Source of the DNA: CAYTNY01 sp964439215
Lineage (GTDB): Bacteria; Oederibacteriota; PGYV01; CAYTNY01
DNA: 14,247 bases
Assembly (NCBI GenBank): GCA_964439215.1
Contig: CAYTNY010000057.1
Location: 1 to 14,247, forward strand
Direction of reading: 5' to 3'
The notes beneath the pieces were generated by a model. It did no database searches, was not told the origin of the DNA, and worked only from the letters and a program-made list of their open reading frames with translations. The position numbers and the translations under genes are program-made. Positions 6,559 through 13,264 of this stretch are shown here, piece by piece. Position 1 is the stretch's first letter. Each line of letters begins with the position of its first letter.

Positions 6559-8205
6559 TTGGCAGTAAAAGAAAAAGTTCAACTTAAAGAATTTGTAGAG
6601 TGTTTGAGTTATCCTTCTAAAAAATCAAGGCCTTTGGGAAAATGGCCCCTTTCTGTTCCCAGGGACCCGCTTATATCCGACTATACCCAGATTAAAGGGA
6701 AAAAAACCATACCTGAAAAATATTTTTATTCGCTTTATTTTACGGTATTTGATGTAAGGGATTACGGTCCGGAAATAAAAAAATTCATGAAGATATTTTC
6801 AAATATGGCGGTTAAAAAAGTATACCTTGAAACTTACAGGGACGGCTGCACCGCTGATGAAAAAGTACTGAAAACGGCAAAAAAAGCGCTGGAAAAAGAG
6901 GGCATAAAAGTTTCCGGAGGCATAACCACCACGCATTTTTCCGACAAAACAAAATATAATGAAACAGTATCAGCGGCGGGATGTTATACGGATAAAAACG
7001 CGAACCGGGCGCTGAAAAAAACTGTTGAATTTACCGCGAAAATATTTAATGAAATAATAATAGACGACTGGTTTTTTACGGTATGCATGTGTCCTGAATG
7101 CAAAAAAGCCAGACAGGGAAGAACATGGGCGGAATACAGAAGCAAACTTATGTATGATACCGCAAAAAAGTATATTATAGAACCGGCAAAGAAAACAAAT
7201 AAAAAAGCACTGCTTGTTCTGAAGCTTCCTCAGTGGTATGAAGAATATTATGAAAAAGGATATGACATTACCAGGCTGACAGAAATCTTTGATGAACTTG
7301 CTGTTGGAACAGAATCAAGAGATCTGAAAAAAGGCCGGTATATGCCGGTTCACGGCGGAATGCTTTACAGGTATATTAAAGAAACAGCTCCTGATAAAGT
7401 AAAAAAAGCATGGTTTGATATATATATGACGGATTCAAATATCTATGTTGAGCAGGCTTATCAGTCTGTTATGGGCGGAGCCGAGGAAATAATACTTTTC
7501 TGCGCGGGTATTATGCCTCAAAAAGAAATGAGACCCATGGTTGAGGCGCTTATAGAAAATACACCGAAAATGGGCAGACTGCGGGATCTTCATAAGATTT
7601 TTAAAGTGCCGGTAATAAGAAAACCAAATACAAGCGGAGATGATAAACTGCATCAGTATTTTCTTATGCTTGGGATACCTATTTTCCTGACGGAAAAAAT
7701 GAAATTTGAAGAAAGAATAGTGATTCTTACCGAGCAAAGCGGAAAGAAAACAGAGTACACAAAATTATTCAATCATTTTCTTAAAGAAAAAAAAGATATT
7801 GTTCTTACCGCGGGCGTTGCCAAAGAAATAAAAAAATACTTTAATTTTAAAAAACTGGCCAAGCCCGTAAAAGGGGAGCAGATAAAATACACAGGAAGGC
7901 AAAACAGTATAAAGGGAAAAGTTGTCATTGATTCGGAAATTACCGGAGGCAAGCATCTGGCTCTTATCAACGGTGCGTATCCTTTTCTGACATTTTTTAA
8001 AATAAAAAACAGCAAAGTTTTTGTGCTGAGCCTGCCGGAAGAAACATCAACAATAACGGATATTACAGGGGACAAACAGAGCGCTGATTACAGATATCTC
8101 GTAAAAACACTGGGTATGGCGGATGCGGTCAGGAACATATTTAAAAATTATGCAAATGTTCTTTTGTTTGACAGAATAAAAACCTATTATAAATATAATC
8201 TCTGA
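6559..8205 (+). CDS. Putative glycoside-hydrolase-like TIM-barrel protein
   Basis: This encodes 548 aa from TTG 6559, with AAGGAG (6545-6550) 8 bases upstream. There is no signal peptide, so it is probably cytoplasmic. The order of elements resembles GH42-like enzymes. An N-terminal alpha/beta barrel-like region spans about residues 55-345, including V-S-G-G-I-T-T-T-H-F (118-127), I-I-I-D-D-W-F-F (167-173) followed by a C-x-C-x-x-C cluster (176, 178, 181), and G-G-A-E-E-I-I-L-F (306-314). A glutamine-amidotransferase-like fold follows (about 362-425: Y-F-L-M-L-G-I-P-I, I-V-I-L-T-E, D-I-V-L-T-A-G). A small beta-rich tail ends the protein. The D-D-W/F-F-x-x-C-x-C-x-x-C motif recalls uncharacterised glycosidase-like proteins; the cysteines may bind zinc structurally. 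It stands alone, with no sugar transporter next to it, so the substrate cannot be guessed. Family assignment is from pattern memory only. Confidence 0.6.
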   Translation: MAVKEKVQLKEFVECLSYPSKKSRPLGKWPLSVPRDPLISDYTQIKGKKTIPEKYFYSLYFTVFDVRDYGPEIKKFMKIFSNMAVKKVYLETYRDGCTADEKVLKTAKKALEKEGIKVSGGITTTHFSDKTKYNETVSAAGCYTDKNANRALKKTVEFTAKIFNEIIIDDWFFTVCMCPECKKARQGRTWAEYRSKLMYDTAKKYIIEPAKKTNKKALLVLKLPQWYEEYYEKGYDITRLTEIFDELAVGTESRDLKKGRYMPVHGGMLYRYIKETAPDKVKKAWFDIYMTDSNIYVEQAYQSVMGGAEEIILFCAGIMPQKEMRPMVEALIENTPKMGRLRDLHKIFKVPVIRKPNTSGDDKLHQYFLMLGIPIFLTEKMKFEERIVILTEQSGKKTEYTKLFNHFLKEKKDIVLTAGVAKEIKKYFNFKKLAKPVKGEQIKYTGRQNSIKGKVVIDSEITGGKHLALINGAYPFLTFFKIKNSKVFVLSLPEETSTITDITGDKQSADYRYLVKTLGMADAVRNIFKNYANVLLFDRIKTYYKYNL

Positions 8206-8224
8206 AACAAAAAAAAACGAAACT

Positions 8225-8270
8225 CAGACTGCCGGAATTTGTCTTATATACCGGAGACTGCCGGAGACAG
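8225..8270. repeat. Short direct repeats of AGACTGCCGGA
   Basis: The 11-base AGACTGCCGGA occurs exactly at 8226-8236 and 8255-8265. The second copy is embedded in a near-perfect 10-base tandem, CCGGAGACTG/CCGGAGACAG (8251-8270). It lies in the 120-bp gap before the YPNP lipoprotein gene, where no clear promoter or terminator is seen. It could be an operator or chance. Confidence 0.3.
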
Positions 8271-8325
8271 CTGCGGCGCTTAGGGGCCGATTTCAACAGG
8301 GGGAAAATATAAAAAAGAGGAAAAA

Positions 8326-8766
8326 ATGAAAAACGTTATCACTGCTATTGCGGTTTTTTTAATAACTGCGGGATGTTCCGGGAAAATAGGGCCGTATGAA
8401 GGCTATTATTTCGGCATTACAGGTATTAATGAGAACGGAGATTACAGCGGGCTTTATGATGAGAATGACTGGCAGGACGCAGCGGGGCTGAGCAGTGTAA
8501 AAGTTTATCCAAATCCTTATCTTAAAGCGGATTCTGATATGACAGTAGAGTACAGCGCTGATGCACCGTATGATTATATAGAGATCAGATTTGAATCAGG
8601 CCCGGATATCATTGATCTGCAGCTGGAATATAACTGGAGCATTGATATAACGGATACATCCATTGTTATAGACAAAAGCGAATTTGATGAACTGGAGCCG
8701 GGATATTATAGAATGTATTTAACGATTAACAACGCGTCGGTATACGGGGATATTCTGATTAAATAA
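8326..8766 (+). CDS. Lipoprotein with YPNP-type beta domain
   Basis: This encodes 146 aa from ATG 8326, with GAGG (8317-8320) 5 bases upstream. The signal ends in a good lipobox, I-T-A-G-C (Cys17), so it is expected to be lipid-anchored, facing the periplasm or surface. After a short Gly/Tyr-rich linker, residues 57-146 begin with S-V-K-V-Y-P-N-P-Y and continue as a beta-rich module (V-E-Y-S, Y-D-Y-I-E-I-R-F, Y-Y-R-M-Y-L-T-I). The same opening marks type IX secretion C-terminal domains and FlgD-like Ig modules, which normally sit at the end of large secreted proteins. Here the domain is nearly the whole mature protein, and its last strand (G-D-I-L-I-K) lacks the classic basic/glycine sorting tail. 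It probably forms an operon with the secreted protein 13 bp downstream. Function unknown. Confidence 0.7.
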   Translation: MKNVITAIAVFLITAGCSGKIGPYEGYYFGITGINENGDYSGLYDENDWQDAAGLSSVKVYPNPYLKADSDMTVEYSADAPYDYIEIRFESGPDIIDLQLEYNWSIDITDTSIVIDKSEFDELEPGYYRMYLTINNASVYGDILIK

Positions 8767-8779
8767 TGCCGGAGAGGAA

Positions 8780-9247
8780 ATGAAAAAAGTTAAATATGTT
8801 TTTTATGCATTATGCGCAGCCGTAATATTTTTTATTTCCGCGGATTTTAAGGTGTATGCCTCTGAAACAGAAGATAAGGCAGCGGATAAAAAACTGTTAA
8901 AAGACAATGTAAGGCCCATGTCCGCAAAAGGCTCAGGGCCGACACGCGCGGATTATACGGAAAAAAACAAAAGAGGATGGGATCCGCGGATTACCGTAAA
9001 AGATGTTTCATCCGCTGAAAGCAAAGAAAACAGAATAATAATCATAAAAGGAAAAACAGAAGGTGTTCCGGATAATTCTTTTGTATGCGGGCTGGCGGGT
9101 AATTTATCTGTTGCCGTAAGCAGGGCGAAAAACGGCGAATATGAACTTAAAATACCGGCTGACAATGAAAACACAACCGTTAAAATATGGATAGCCGCTC
9201 CGGACGGGAAAACCGGAGAAAAAAAAATTGAAATTAAAATAAAATAA
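8780..9247 (+). CDS. Small secreted protein with Ig-like C-terminal domain
   Basis: This encodes 155 aa from ATG 8780; a GAGAGG ribosome site lies about 4-5 bases upstream and the preceding gene ends 13 bp before. Residues 1-27 are a signal peptide (hydrophobic core 7-20, probable cleavage after V-Y-A). Residues 28-80 are a charged, Lys/Glu/Gly-rich, probably unstructured linker. Residues 84-155 form a beta-sandwich-like module: R-I-I-I-I-K-G-K-T, then N-L-S-V-A-V-S, G-E-Y-E-L-K-I-P and N-T-T-V-K-I-W-I-A-A-P-D-G-K, ending K-I-E-I-K-I-K. This resembles Ig-like domains that follow the pattern strand, gap, G-x-F, V-x-L, N-x-I-x-I-x-A-x-D-x-x-G. There is one cysteine (103). Not a recognised family; probably a periplasmic partner of the neighbouring lipoprotein. 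Confidence 0.65.
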   Translation: MKKVKYVFYALCAAVIFFISADFKVYASETEDKAADKKLLKDNVRPMSAKGSGPTRADYTEKNKRGWDPRITVKDVSSAESKENRIIIIKGKTEGVPDNSFVCGLAGNLSVAVSRAKNGEYELKIPADNENTTVKIWIAAPDGKTGEKKIEIKIK

Positions 9248-9248
9248 A

Positions 9249-9290
9249 AATACCGCATTTGGGATGGTGATCCCGGCAGTATTTATTCTT
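9249..9290 (+). terminator. Possible terminator after the Ig-like protein gene
   Basis: Two nested stems follow the stop codon: an outer AATAC (9249-9253)/GTATT (9279-9283) and an inner GGGAT (9261-9265)/ATCCC (9270-9274) around a GGTG loop. A loose T-rich stretch (9282-9291) follows. The stem is interrupted and the T tract imperfect, so it is weak or a stalling hairpin. Confidence 0.35.
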
Positions 9291-9301
9291 TCTGATATAA
9301 T
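9273..9301 (+). promoter_or_regulatory. Possible promoter and leader of the aldo/keto reductase
   Basis: A perfect TATAAT (9296-9301) has a weak -35 position, CCGGCA (9273-9278), at 17 bases. The leader down to ATG 9406 is about 98 bases. It contains a hairpin GCGGC-5-GCCGC (9304-9318), an exact 11-base repeat GCGGTAAAAGT (9317-9327 and 9382-9392), and a 10-codon frame starting ATG 9344 and ending 9376. Confidence 0.35.
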
Positions 9302-9405
9302 AAGCGGCGGCAAGCCGCGGTAAAAGTAGAGGAATAGGCTTTAATGTGTTATTGTATTTTGCCGCGGCAAAACTGAATGATGCGGTAAAAGTTCCGGAGG
9401 TGTTT

Positions 9406-10644
9406 ATGCGCTGCAGAGAGATGAAAAACGGCGATAAAGTATCGCTTTTAGGATTTGGAGCAATGAGGTTTAAAGAAAAAAACGGATATATTGATGAAGA
9501 ATATGCCGGAAAACTGCTTGATTATGCTTTGGAAAAAGGCATAAATTATTTCGATACTGCCTGGCCGTATCATAACGGGGCAGGAGAACCGTTTATCGGA
9601 AAGTTTTTTGAGGGAGAAAAAAGAAAAAAAATATATCTTGCGACAAAACTGCCGCACTGGATGATAAATGAAACAAAGGATATGCGGGATATTTTTGAAA
9701 AACAGCTCAAAAGACTCAGAACGGATTATATTGATTATTATCTCGCTCATGCAATGGATATAAACTCATGGAATAAAATAAAGGAACTGGGGGCCTGCGG
9801 TTTTTTTGATGAACTTAAAAAAGACGGTTTAATACGGCAGGCAGGATTTTCTTTTCATGGACGGGAGCAGGATTTTGAAGAAATACTCAATGCTTATGAC
9901 TGGGACTTCTGCCAGATACAGTATAATATTCTTGATGAAAAATTTCAGGCGGGAAAAAAGGGGCTGAAACTTGCTCATAAAAAAGGAGTCAAAGTTATAA
10001 TTATGGAGCCGTTAAGAGGCGGGAGCCTCGCCGGCCGTATTCCTGAAAAAGCTCTTTCTGTTATGCGGGAAGCTGATGCCGGAAAGAAACCCGTGGAATG
10101 GATGCTGGGGTGGGTATTTAACCATCCGGAAGTTACATCCGTGCTTTCGGGAATGAGTACTATTGAACAGATTGAGGAAAACTGCGCAATAGCGGAAAAA
10201 ACAGAGGCGCTGTCTTTCACGGAAAAAGAGCTTGAAACCATTGAAAAAATAAAAAAAGAGTATAAAAAAATAATGAAAACAGGATGTACGGGATGCAGGT
10301 ACTGTATGCCGTGTCCTCAGGGCGTTAATATACCCGGCTGTTTTGAGTTTTACAATGCCCGTTATATGTTCGGCGATAAGCTGAAACAGCACGCATTGTA
10401 CGCTGTCTGGGTTGCCGGAGGCATAGGCGGGCCTTCGGGACAGGCGTCTTTATGCAATGAGTGCGGTGTATGCGAGGAAAAATGCCCCCAGAATATTGAG
10501 ATACGAAAAGAACTTAAAAATGTAAAAAAAGAGTTTGACGGATTTATGCTTAAACCCGTAATGTTTATGGCAAAAAGAATGCTGAAAAAAAGAGGCGAAA
10601 AAGGAAAAAGCCAGAGCGAGCGGCTGGAACAAAAAAAACCGTGA
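9406..10644 (+). CDS. Aldo/keto reductase with two [4Fe-4S] cluster motifs
   Basis: This encodes 412 aa, starting at ATG 9406 where GGAGG (9396-9400) is 5 bases upstream and the reading begins near the barrel's first strand; an in-frame start at 9346 has no ribosome site. Residues about 10-285 are an aldo/keto reductase TIM barrel: L-L-G-F-G-A-M-R-F (14-22), N-Y-F-D-T-A-W-P-Y (47-55, catalytic-type Asp50 and Tyr55), A-T-K-L-P (79-83, Lys81) and Y-L-A-H-A-M-D (112-118, His115). The C-terminal part has C-x2-C-x2-C-x2-C-P (294-303) and C-x2-C-x2-C-x3-C-P (350-360), the ferredoxin-like extension of the COG1453 family. This suggests a cytoplasmic oxidoreductase exchanging electrons with ferredoxin-type carriers as well as NAD(P)H; the substrate is unknown. 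The extension is common in anaerobes, supporting an anaerobic host (inference). The last 40 residues are basic. Confidence 0.9.
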   Translation: MRCREMKNGDKVSLLGFGAMRFKEKNGYIDEEYAGKLLDYALEKGINYFDTAWPYHNGAGEPFIGKFFEGEKRKKIYLATKLPHWMINETKDMRDIFEKQLKRLRTDYIDYYLAHAMDINSWNKIKELGACGFFDELKKDGLIRQAGFSFHGREQDFEEILNAYDWDFCQIQYNILDEKFQAGKKGLKLAHKKGVKVIIMEPLRGGSLAGRIPEKALSVMREADAGKKPVEWMLGWVFNHPEVTSVLSGMSTIEQIEENCAIAEKTEALSFTEKELETIEKIKKEYKKIMKTGCTGCRYCMPCPQGVNIPGCFEFYNARYMFGDKLKQHALYAVWVAGGIGGPSGQASLCNECGVCEEKCPQNIEIRKELKNVKKEFDGFMLKPVMFMAKRMLKKRGEKGKSQSERLEQKKP

Positions 10645-10668
10645 ATGCGGTTTGCCGGCCGGGTTTTT
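10634..10668 (+). terminator. Candidate terminator at the end of the reductase gene
   Basis: A perfect 6-bp stem AAACCG (10636-10641)/CGGTTT (10648-10653) overlaps the stop codon. Alternatively AAAAACC (10634-10640) can pair with GGTTTTT (10662-10668), giving a longer hairpin around the GCCGGC palindrome, ending in a T run (10664-10668). Either would stop transcription before leuB. Confidence 0.4.
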
Positions 10669-10671
10669 GAA

Positions 10672-10683
10672 TCCGCGCGCGGA
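10672..10683. other. 12-base perfect palindrome TCCGCGCGCGGA
   Basis: This fully self-complementary GC-only core lies 20 bases upstream of the leuB -35 box, in an otherwise AT-rich stretch. It could be an operator half-site pair, a restriction/methylation target cluster or part of the upstream terminator region. Seen directly; role inferred. Confidence 0.35.
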
Positions 10684-10702
10684 ATGAAAAATATAAATTT
10701 AA

Positions 10703-10731
10703 TTGAACACCGGATTCTTTTGTAATATAAT
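10703..10731 (+). promoter_or_regulatory. Strong sigma-70-like promoter for leuB
   Basis: TTGAAC (10703-10708) and a perfect TATAAT (10726-10731) are separated by exactly 17 bases. The predicted start near 10738 gives a leader of about 70 bases, and AAGGAG (10796-10801) lies 9 bases from the ATG. No leucine-rich leader peptide or T-box-like element is seen in this leader. Confidence 0.65.
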
Positions 10732-10810
10732 TACATCTGTTTTTAAAAAAATATCTGTTATTTAATCTGCGGTATTTAAAACAGAAAAAGATTATAAGGA
10801 GAATGATATT

Positions 10811-11905
10811 ATGAAAAAAAAGATAGCTGTTCTTGAAGGCGATGGAATAGGCCCGGAAATAACCGCGGAAGGAATTAAAGTTCTGCGTGTGATTGAAAAA
10901 AAATATTCCCACGAATTTGAGCTTGTTTACGCGCCGTTTGGAGCGTCTGCTTATTTTTCGGAAGGCAGCCCGTTTCCGGAAAAAACAATAAAAATATGCG
11001 ACGAAGCGGATGCCATAATAAAAGGGCCGGTGGGGCTTTCTGTTGAAAAAATGAATGAAATACCGCCGGAGAAAAGGCCGGAAACAGGCGCAATACTGCC
11101 GCTGCGCAAAAGATATTCAACGTATCTTAATTTCAGGCCCGTAAGGCTTCCTAAATCATTGGCGGGTTTTTCTCCGCTGAAACCGGAAATAATAGGAGAT
11201 GGCATTGATATTATGATGATACGCGAACTTGTGGGGGGGAGTTATTTCGGCGAAAAAACCGAGGGGCCGTCCACGGATATGAAATATGCCTGTGATGAGT
11301 GCCGGTATGACGAAGAACAGGTGAGATTGGTGGCTCTGGCCGCGTTTGCGGAAGCGCAGAAAAAAAAGGTAAAACTTACCAATGTTCACAAGGCAAATGT
11401 AATGGCAACCGGACGATTCTGGAACGCAATAGTTGAAAAGACAGCGGCAAATTATCCGGATGTTGAATATGATTCTGTGCTTGTTGACAATGCCGCTTTT
11501 CAGCTTGTGAAAAATCCGCGCAGGTTCAACGGTGTTATGCTTTTTGAAAATATGCAGGGCGATATACTCACGGATCAGGCGGGAGGCATACTCGGCTCGC
11601 TTGGGCTGATGCCGTCAGCCTGCATAGGCCCGGAAAAAGGGTATGTTGAACCGGCTCACGGTTCGGCCCCGGATATAGCGGGGAAAAATATTTCCAACCC
11701 ATATTCAATGATAGGAAGCATAGCGTTTTTGTTTGAAAAATGTTTTGGCCTTGAAAAAGAAGGCGGGGAAATATGGAGCGCGCTGTTTAAAGTCTTTGAA
11801 AGAGGTTATTGCACGGTTGAACTGGCTGGCGGAAACACCCCGAAAGATAAAATACTTTCCACTTCGGATTTCGGGGATATGGTATGCGGGATACTTAACG
11901 AGTAA
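10811..11905 (+). CDS. leuB: 3-Isopropylmalate dehydrogenase (LeuB type)
   Basis: The predicted reaction is the NAD-dependent oxidative decarboxylation of 3-isopropylmalate in leucine biosynthesis, in the cytoplasm. At 364 aa it matches normal LeuB length. Visible residues, at nearly the canonical spacing, are G-D-G-I-G-P-E (10-16), L-R-K-R (98-101, Arg99), L-N-F-R-P (106-110, Arg109), R-E-L-V-G-G-S-Y-F-G-E (138-148, Arg138 and Tyr145), H-K-A-N-V (193-197, Lys194), V-D-N-A-A (225-229, Asp226), G-D-I-L-T-D (250-255, Asp251 and Asp255) and E-P-A-H-G-S-A-P-D-I-A-G-K (280-292). Differences from the usual N-x-F-G-D-I-L-S-D-E are N-M-Q-G-D-I-L-T-D-Q. The gene is alone: leuA, leuC and leuD are not in the window. 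Homoisocitrate, isocitrate, tartrate or malate-type relatives of the same family cannot be fully excluded, but the L-R-K-x9-R-P pattern favours LeuB. Confidence 0.85.
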   Translation: MKKKIAVLEGDGIGPEITAEGIKVLRVIEKKYSHEFELVYAPFGASAYFSEGSPFPEKTIKICDEADAIIKGPVGLSVEKMNEIPPEKRPETGAILPLRKRYSTYLNFRPVRLPKSLAGFSPLKPEIIGDGIDIMMIRELVGGSYFGEKTEGPSTDMKYACDECRYDEEQVRLVALAAFAEAQKKKVKLTNVHKANVMATGRFWNAIVEKTAANYPDVEYDSVLVDNAAFQLVKNPRRFNGVMLFENMQGDILTDQAGGILGSLGLMPSACIGPEKGYVEPAHGSAPDIAGKNISNPYSMIGSIAFLFEKCFGLEKEGGEIWSALFKVFERGYCTVELAGGNTPKDKILSTSDFGDMVCGILNE

Positions 11906-11920
11906 TACGGCCGGAAAAAA

Positions 11921-13261
11921 TTATTCAAATATAAAAATTATATCTCCGCTCAGCTTCAGGCTGAATTTTTCCGCAACGGAGAGGTTTTCGGCGCTGAGAG
12001 AAGTGCCGGATAATTCAAGGAAAACAAGAATATTTTCATCAGGGTAGATGCCCGCACCGAGCATGATTGACCGGGGGACTTCCGGAAAAACTTCGGCTGA
12101 ATAAAAATTTCGGGAGCCTGAAGAGGCAGGGTTTCCGTTTTGCAGGGTAAAGTTTTCATAAGTTTCATTCTTCAGGTTAAAAAATTCATAAAGCAGCAAA
12201 AGAATCATTCTGCCGCTGAAAAAGTCCTTTTTTATGAACAAAACCGCGTCAGTATAAAATCCGGATATGGTGTCTGTATATTCGGATGTTCCGTAAAAGA
12301 ATCTTTCTGTTTTTTCGGGAAGTATGCGGGTTTTTAAAGCCAATCCTGCGGTATAATTGTCCGGTGAAAAATACGTTATTCCCGCTCCCGCGGAAATATC
12401 AAAAAGATATAATGATTCGTTTTCCCGCAGGAACACGGAATTTTTATAAAAAGAAGCAAGCGTGCTTTTGTAGCTCATTCCCAGGCGCGCCCTGGCAGCA
12501 AGGTTTTTATTTAATTTTATTTCAGGCAATAATGACAGGTTAAATCCTATTGTATCCCCGCTTTCTGACAGGATGAAATTGTTTTTGCGCTCCGCGGCTC
12601 CTATTAATCCTTCTGCCGCGATGCCAAAGTTCAGCTGCTTGCTGATATCAAAAACAGCGCCTGCTTTGAGTGTCAATTCCGTTGAGGCTTCGGAAAAATA
12701 AGAATCGCTGTGGACAGGGTCTTCATATTTAACTGAGGAAAGGGAATATTCGGTGTTTAATCCGGCGGATAACCCGAGGTGGAGAGTATAGCCCCGGGGC
12801 ATTCCCGCGGAAAAAGAAAAACTGAAAGTATCAGTGTAGTTTTTCTCTTTGGCAGGATCTGAATTAGTGAGGGTTTTATTTATTACAGGAAAAAACCGCA
12901 GGGCATAATTAAAATAGTAAGAGGGCATGACAATAAAAAGCCTGCCGCCCAGCAGGTTTTCTTCGGTGTTTAAGGCCTCATTGATTTCCATTTCCGCAAA
13001 GGGGCTGAAAAAAAGCCTCTGGCCCCGGACATGGGTCAGGTAAGCGGGATTATGAATAATGTCTGACTGTTCATCCGGAATGAGCCAGCCGTATCCAAGC
13101 GTGTTTATGTCTGTTCCGGACAGTGCGGCGCCCGCTCCGGGACAGGCAGGGCAAAAACTTGTGCCGGAGACAGGCAGAAAGAATATTAAAACAACGGTTA
13201 AAAGAATAAAGCGGTTTAAAGGCAGGGCGAAAAAGAAAAAGAGTCTGTTGTTTATCCGCAT
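11921..13261 (-). CDS. Outer-membrane beta-barrel-like protein (PorV/UPF0164 style)
   Basis: This encodes 446 aa. An N-terminal hydrophobic segment (about 8-32) acts as signal peptide. Just after it come C-P-A-C (37-40), a Gly/Ala-rich stretch and D-I-I-H-N-P-A-Y-L (67-75), the N-P-A motif typical of PorV/UPF0164-like barrels. The remainder alternates aromatic and polar residues as amphipathic strands with Gly/Asn turns, and ends in D-I-I-F-I-F-E, a plausible barrel C-terminus with an extra Glu. No good Shine-Dalgarno precedes ATG 13261; it starts only 3 bp after the upstream stop, so translation probably depends on reinitiation. The C-P-x-C pair could form a disulfide or bind a metal. Predicted location is the outer membrane, paired with the lipoprotein encoded upstream. 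The 15-bp gap to the convergent leuB end holds only a CGGCCG palindrome. Confidence 0.75.
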   Translation of the reverse strand: MRINNRLFFFFALPLNRFILLTVVLIFFLPVSGTSFCPACPGAGAALSGTDINTLGYGWLIPDEQSDIIHNPAYLTHVRGQRLFFSPFAEMEINEALNTEENLLGGRLFIVMPSYYFNYALRFFPVINKTLTNSDPAKEKNYTDTFSFSFSAGMPRGYTLHLGLSAGLNTEYSLSSVKYEDPVHSDSYFSEASTELTLKAGAVFDISKQLNFGIAAEGLIGAAERKNNFILSESGDTIGFNLSLLPEIKLNKNLAARARLGMSYKSTLASFYKNSVFLRENESLYLFDISAGAGITYFSPDNYTAGLALKTRILPEKTERFFYGTSEYTDTISGFYTDAVLFIKKDFFSGRMILLLLYEFFNLKNETYENFTLQNGNPASSGSRNFYSAEVFPEVPRSIMLGAGIYPDENILVFLELSGTSLSAENLSVAEKFSLKLSGDIIFIFE

Positions 13262-13264
13262 TTT

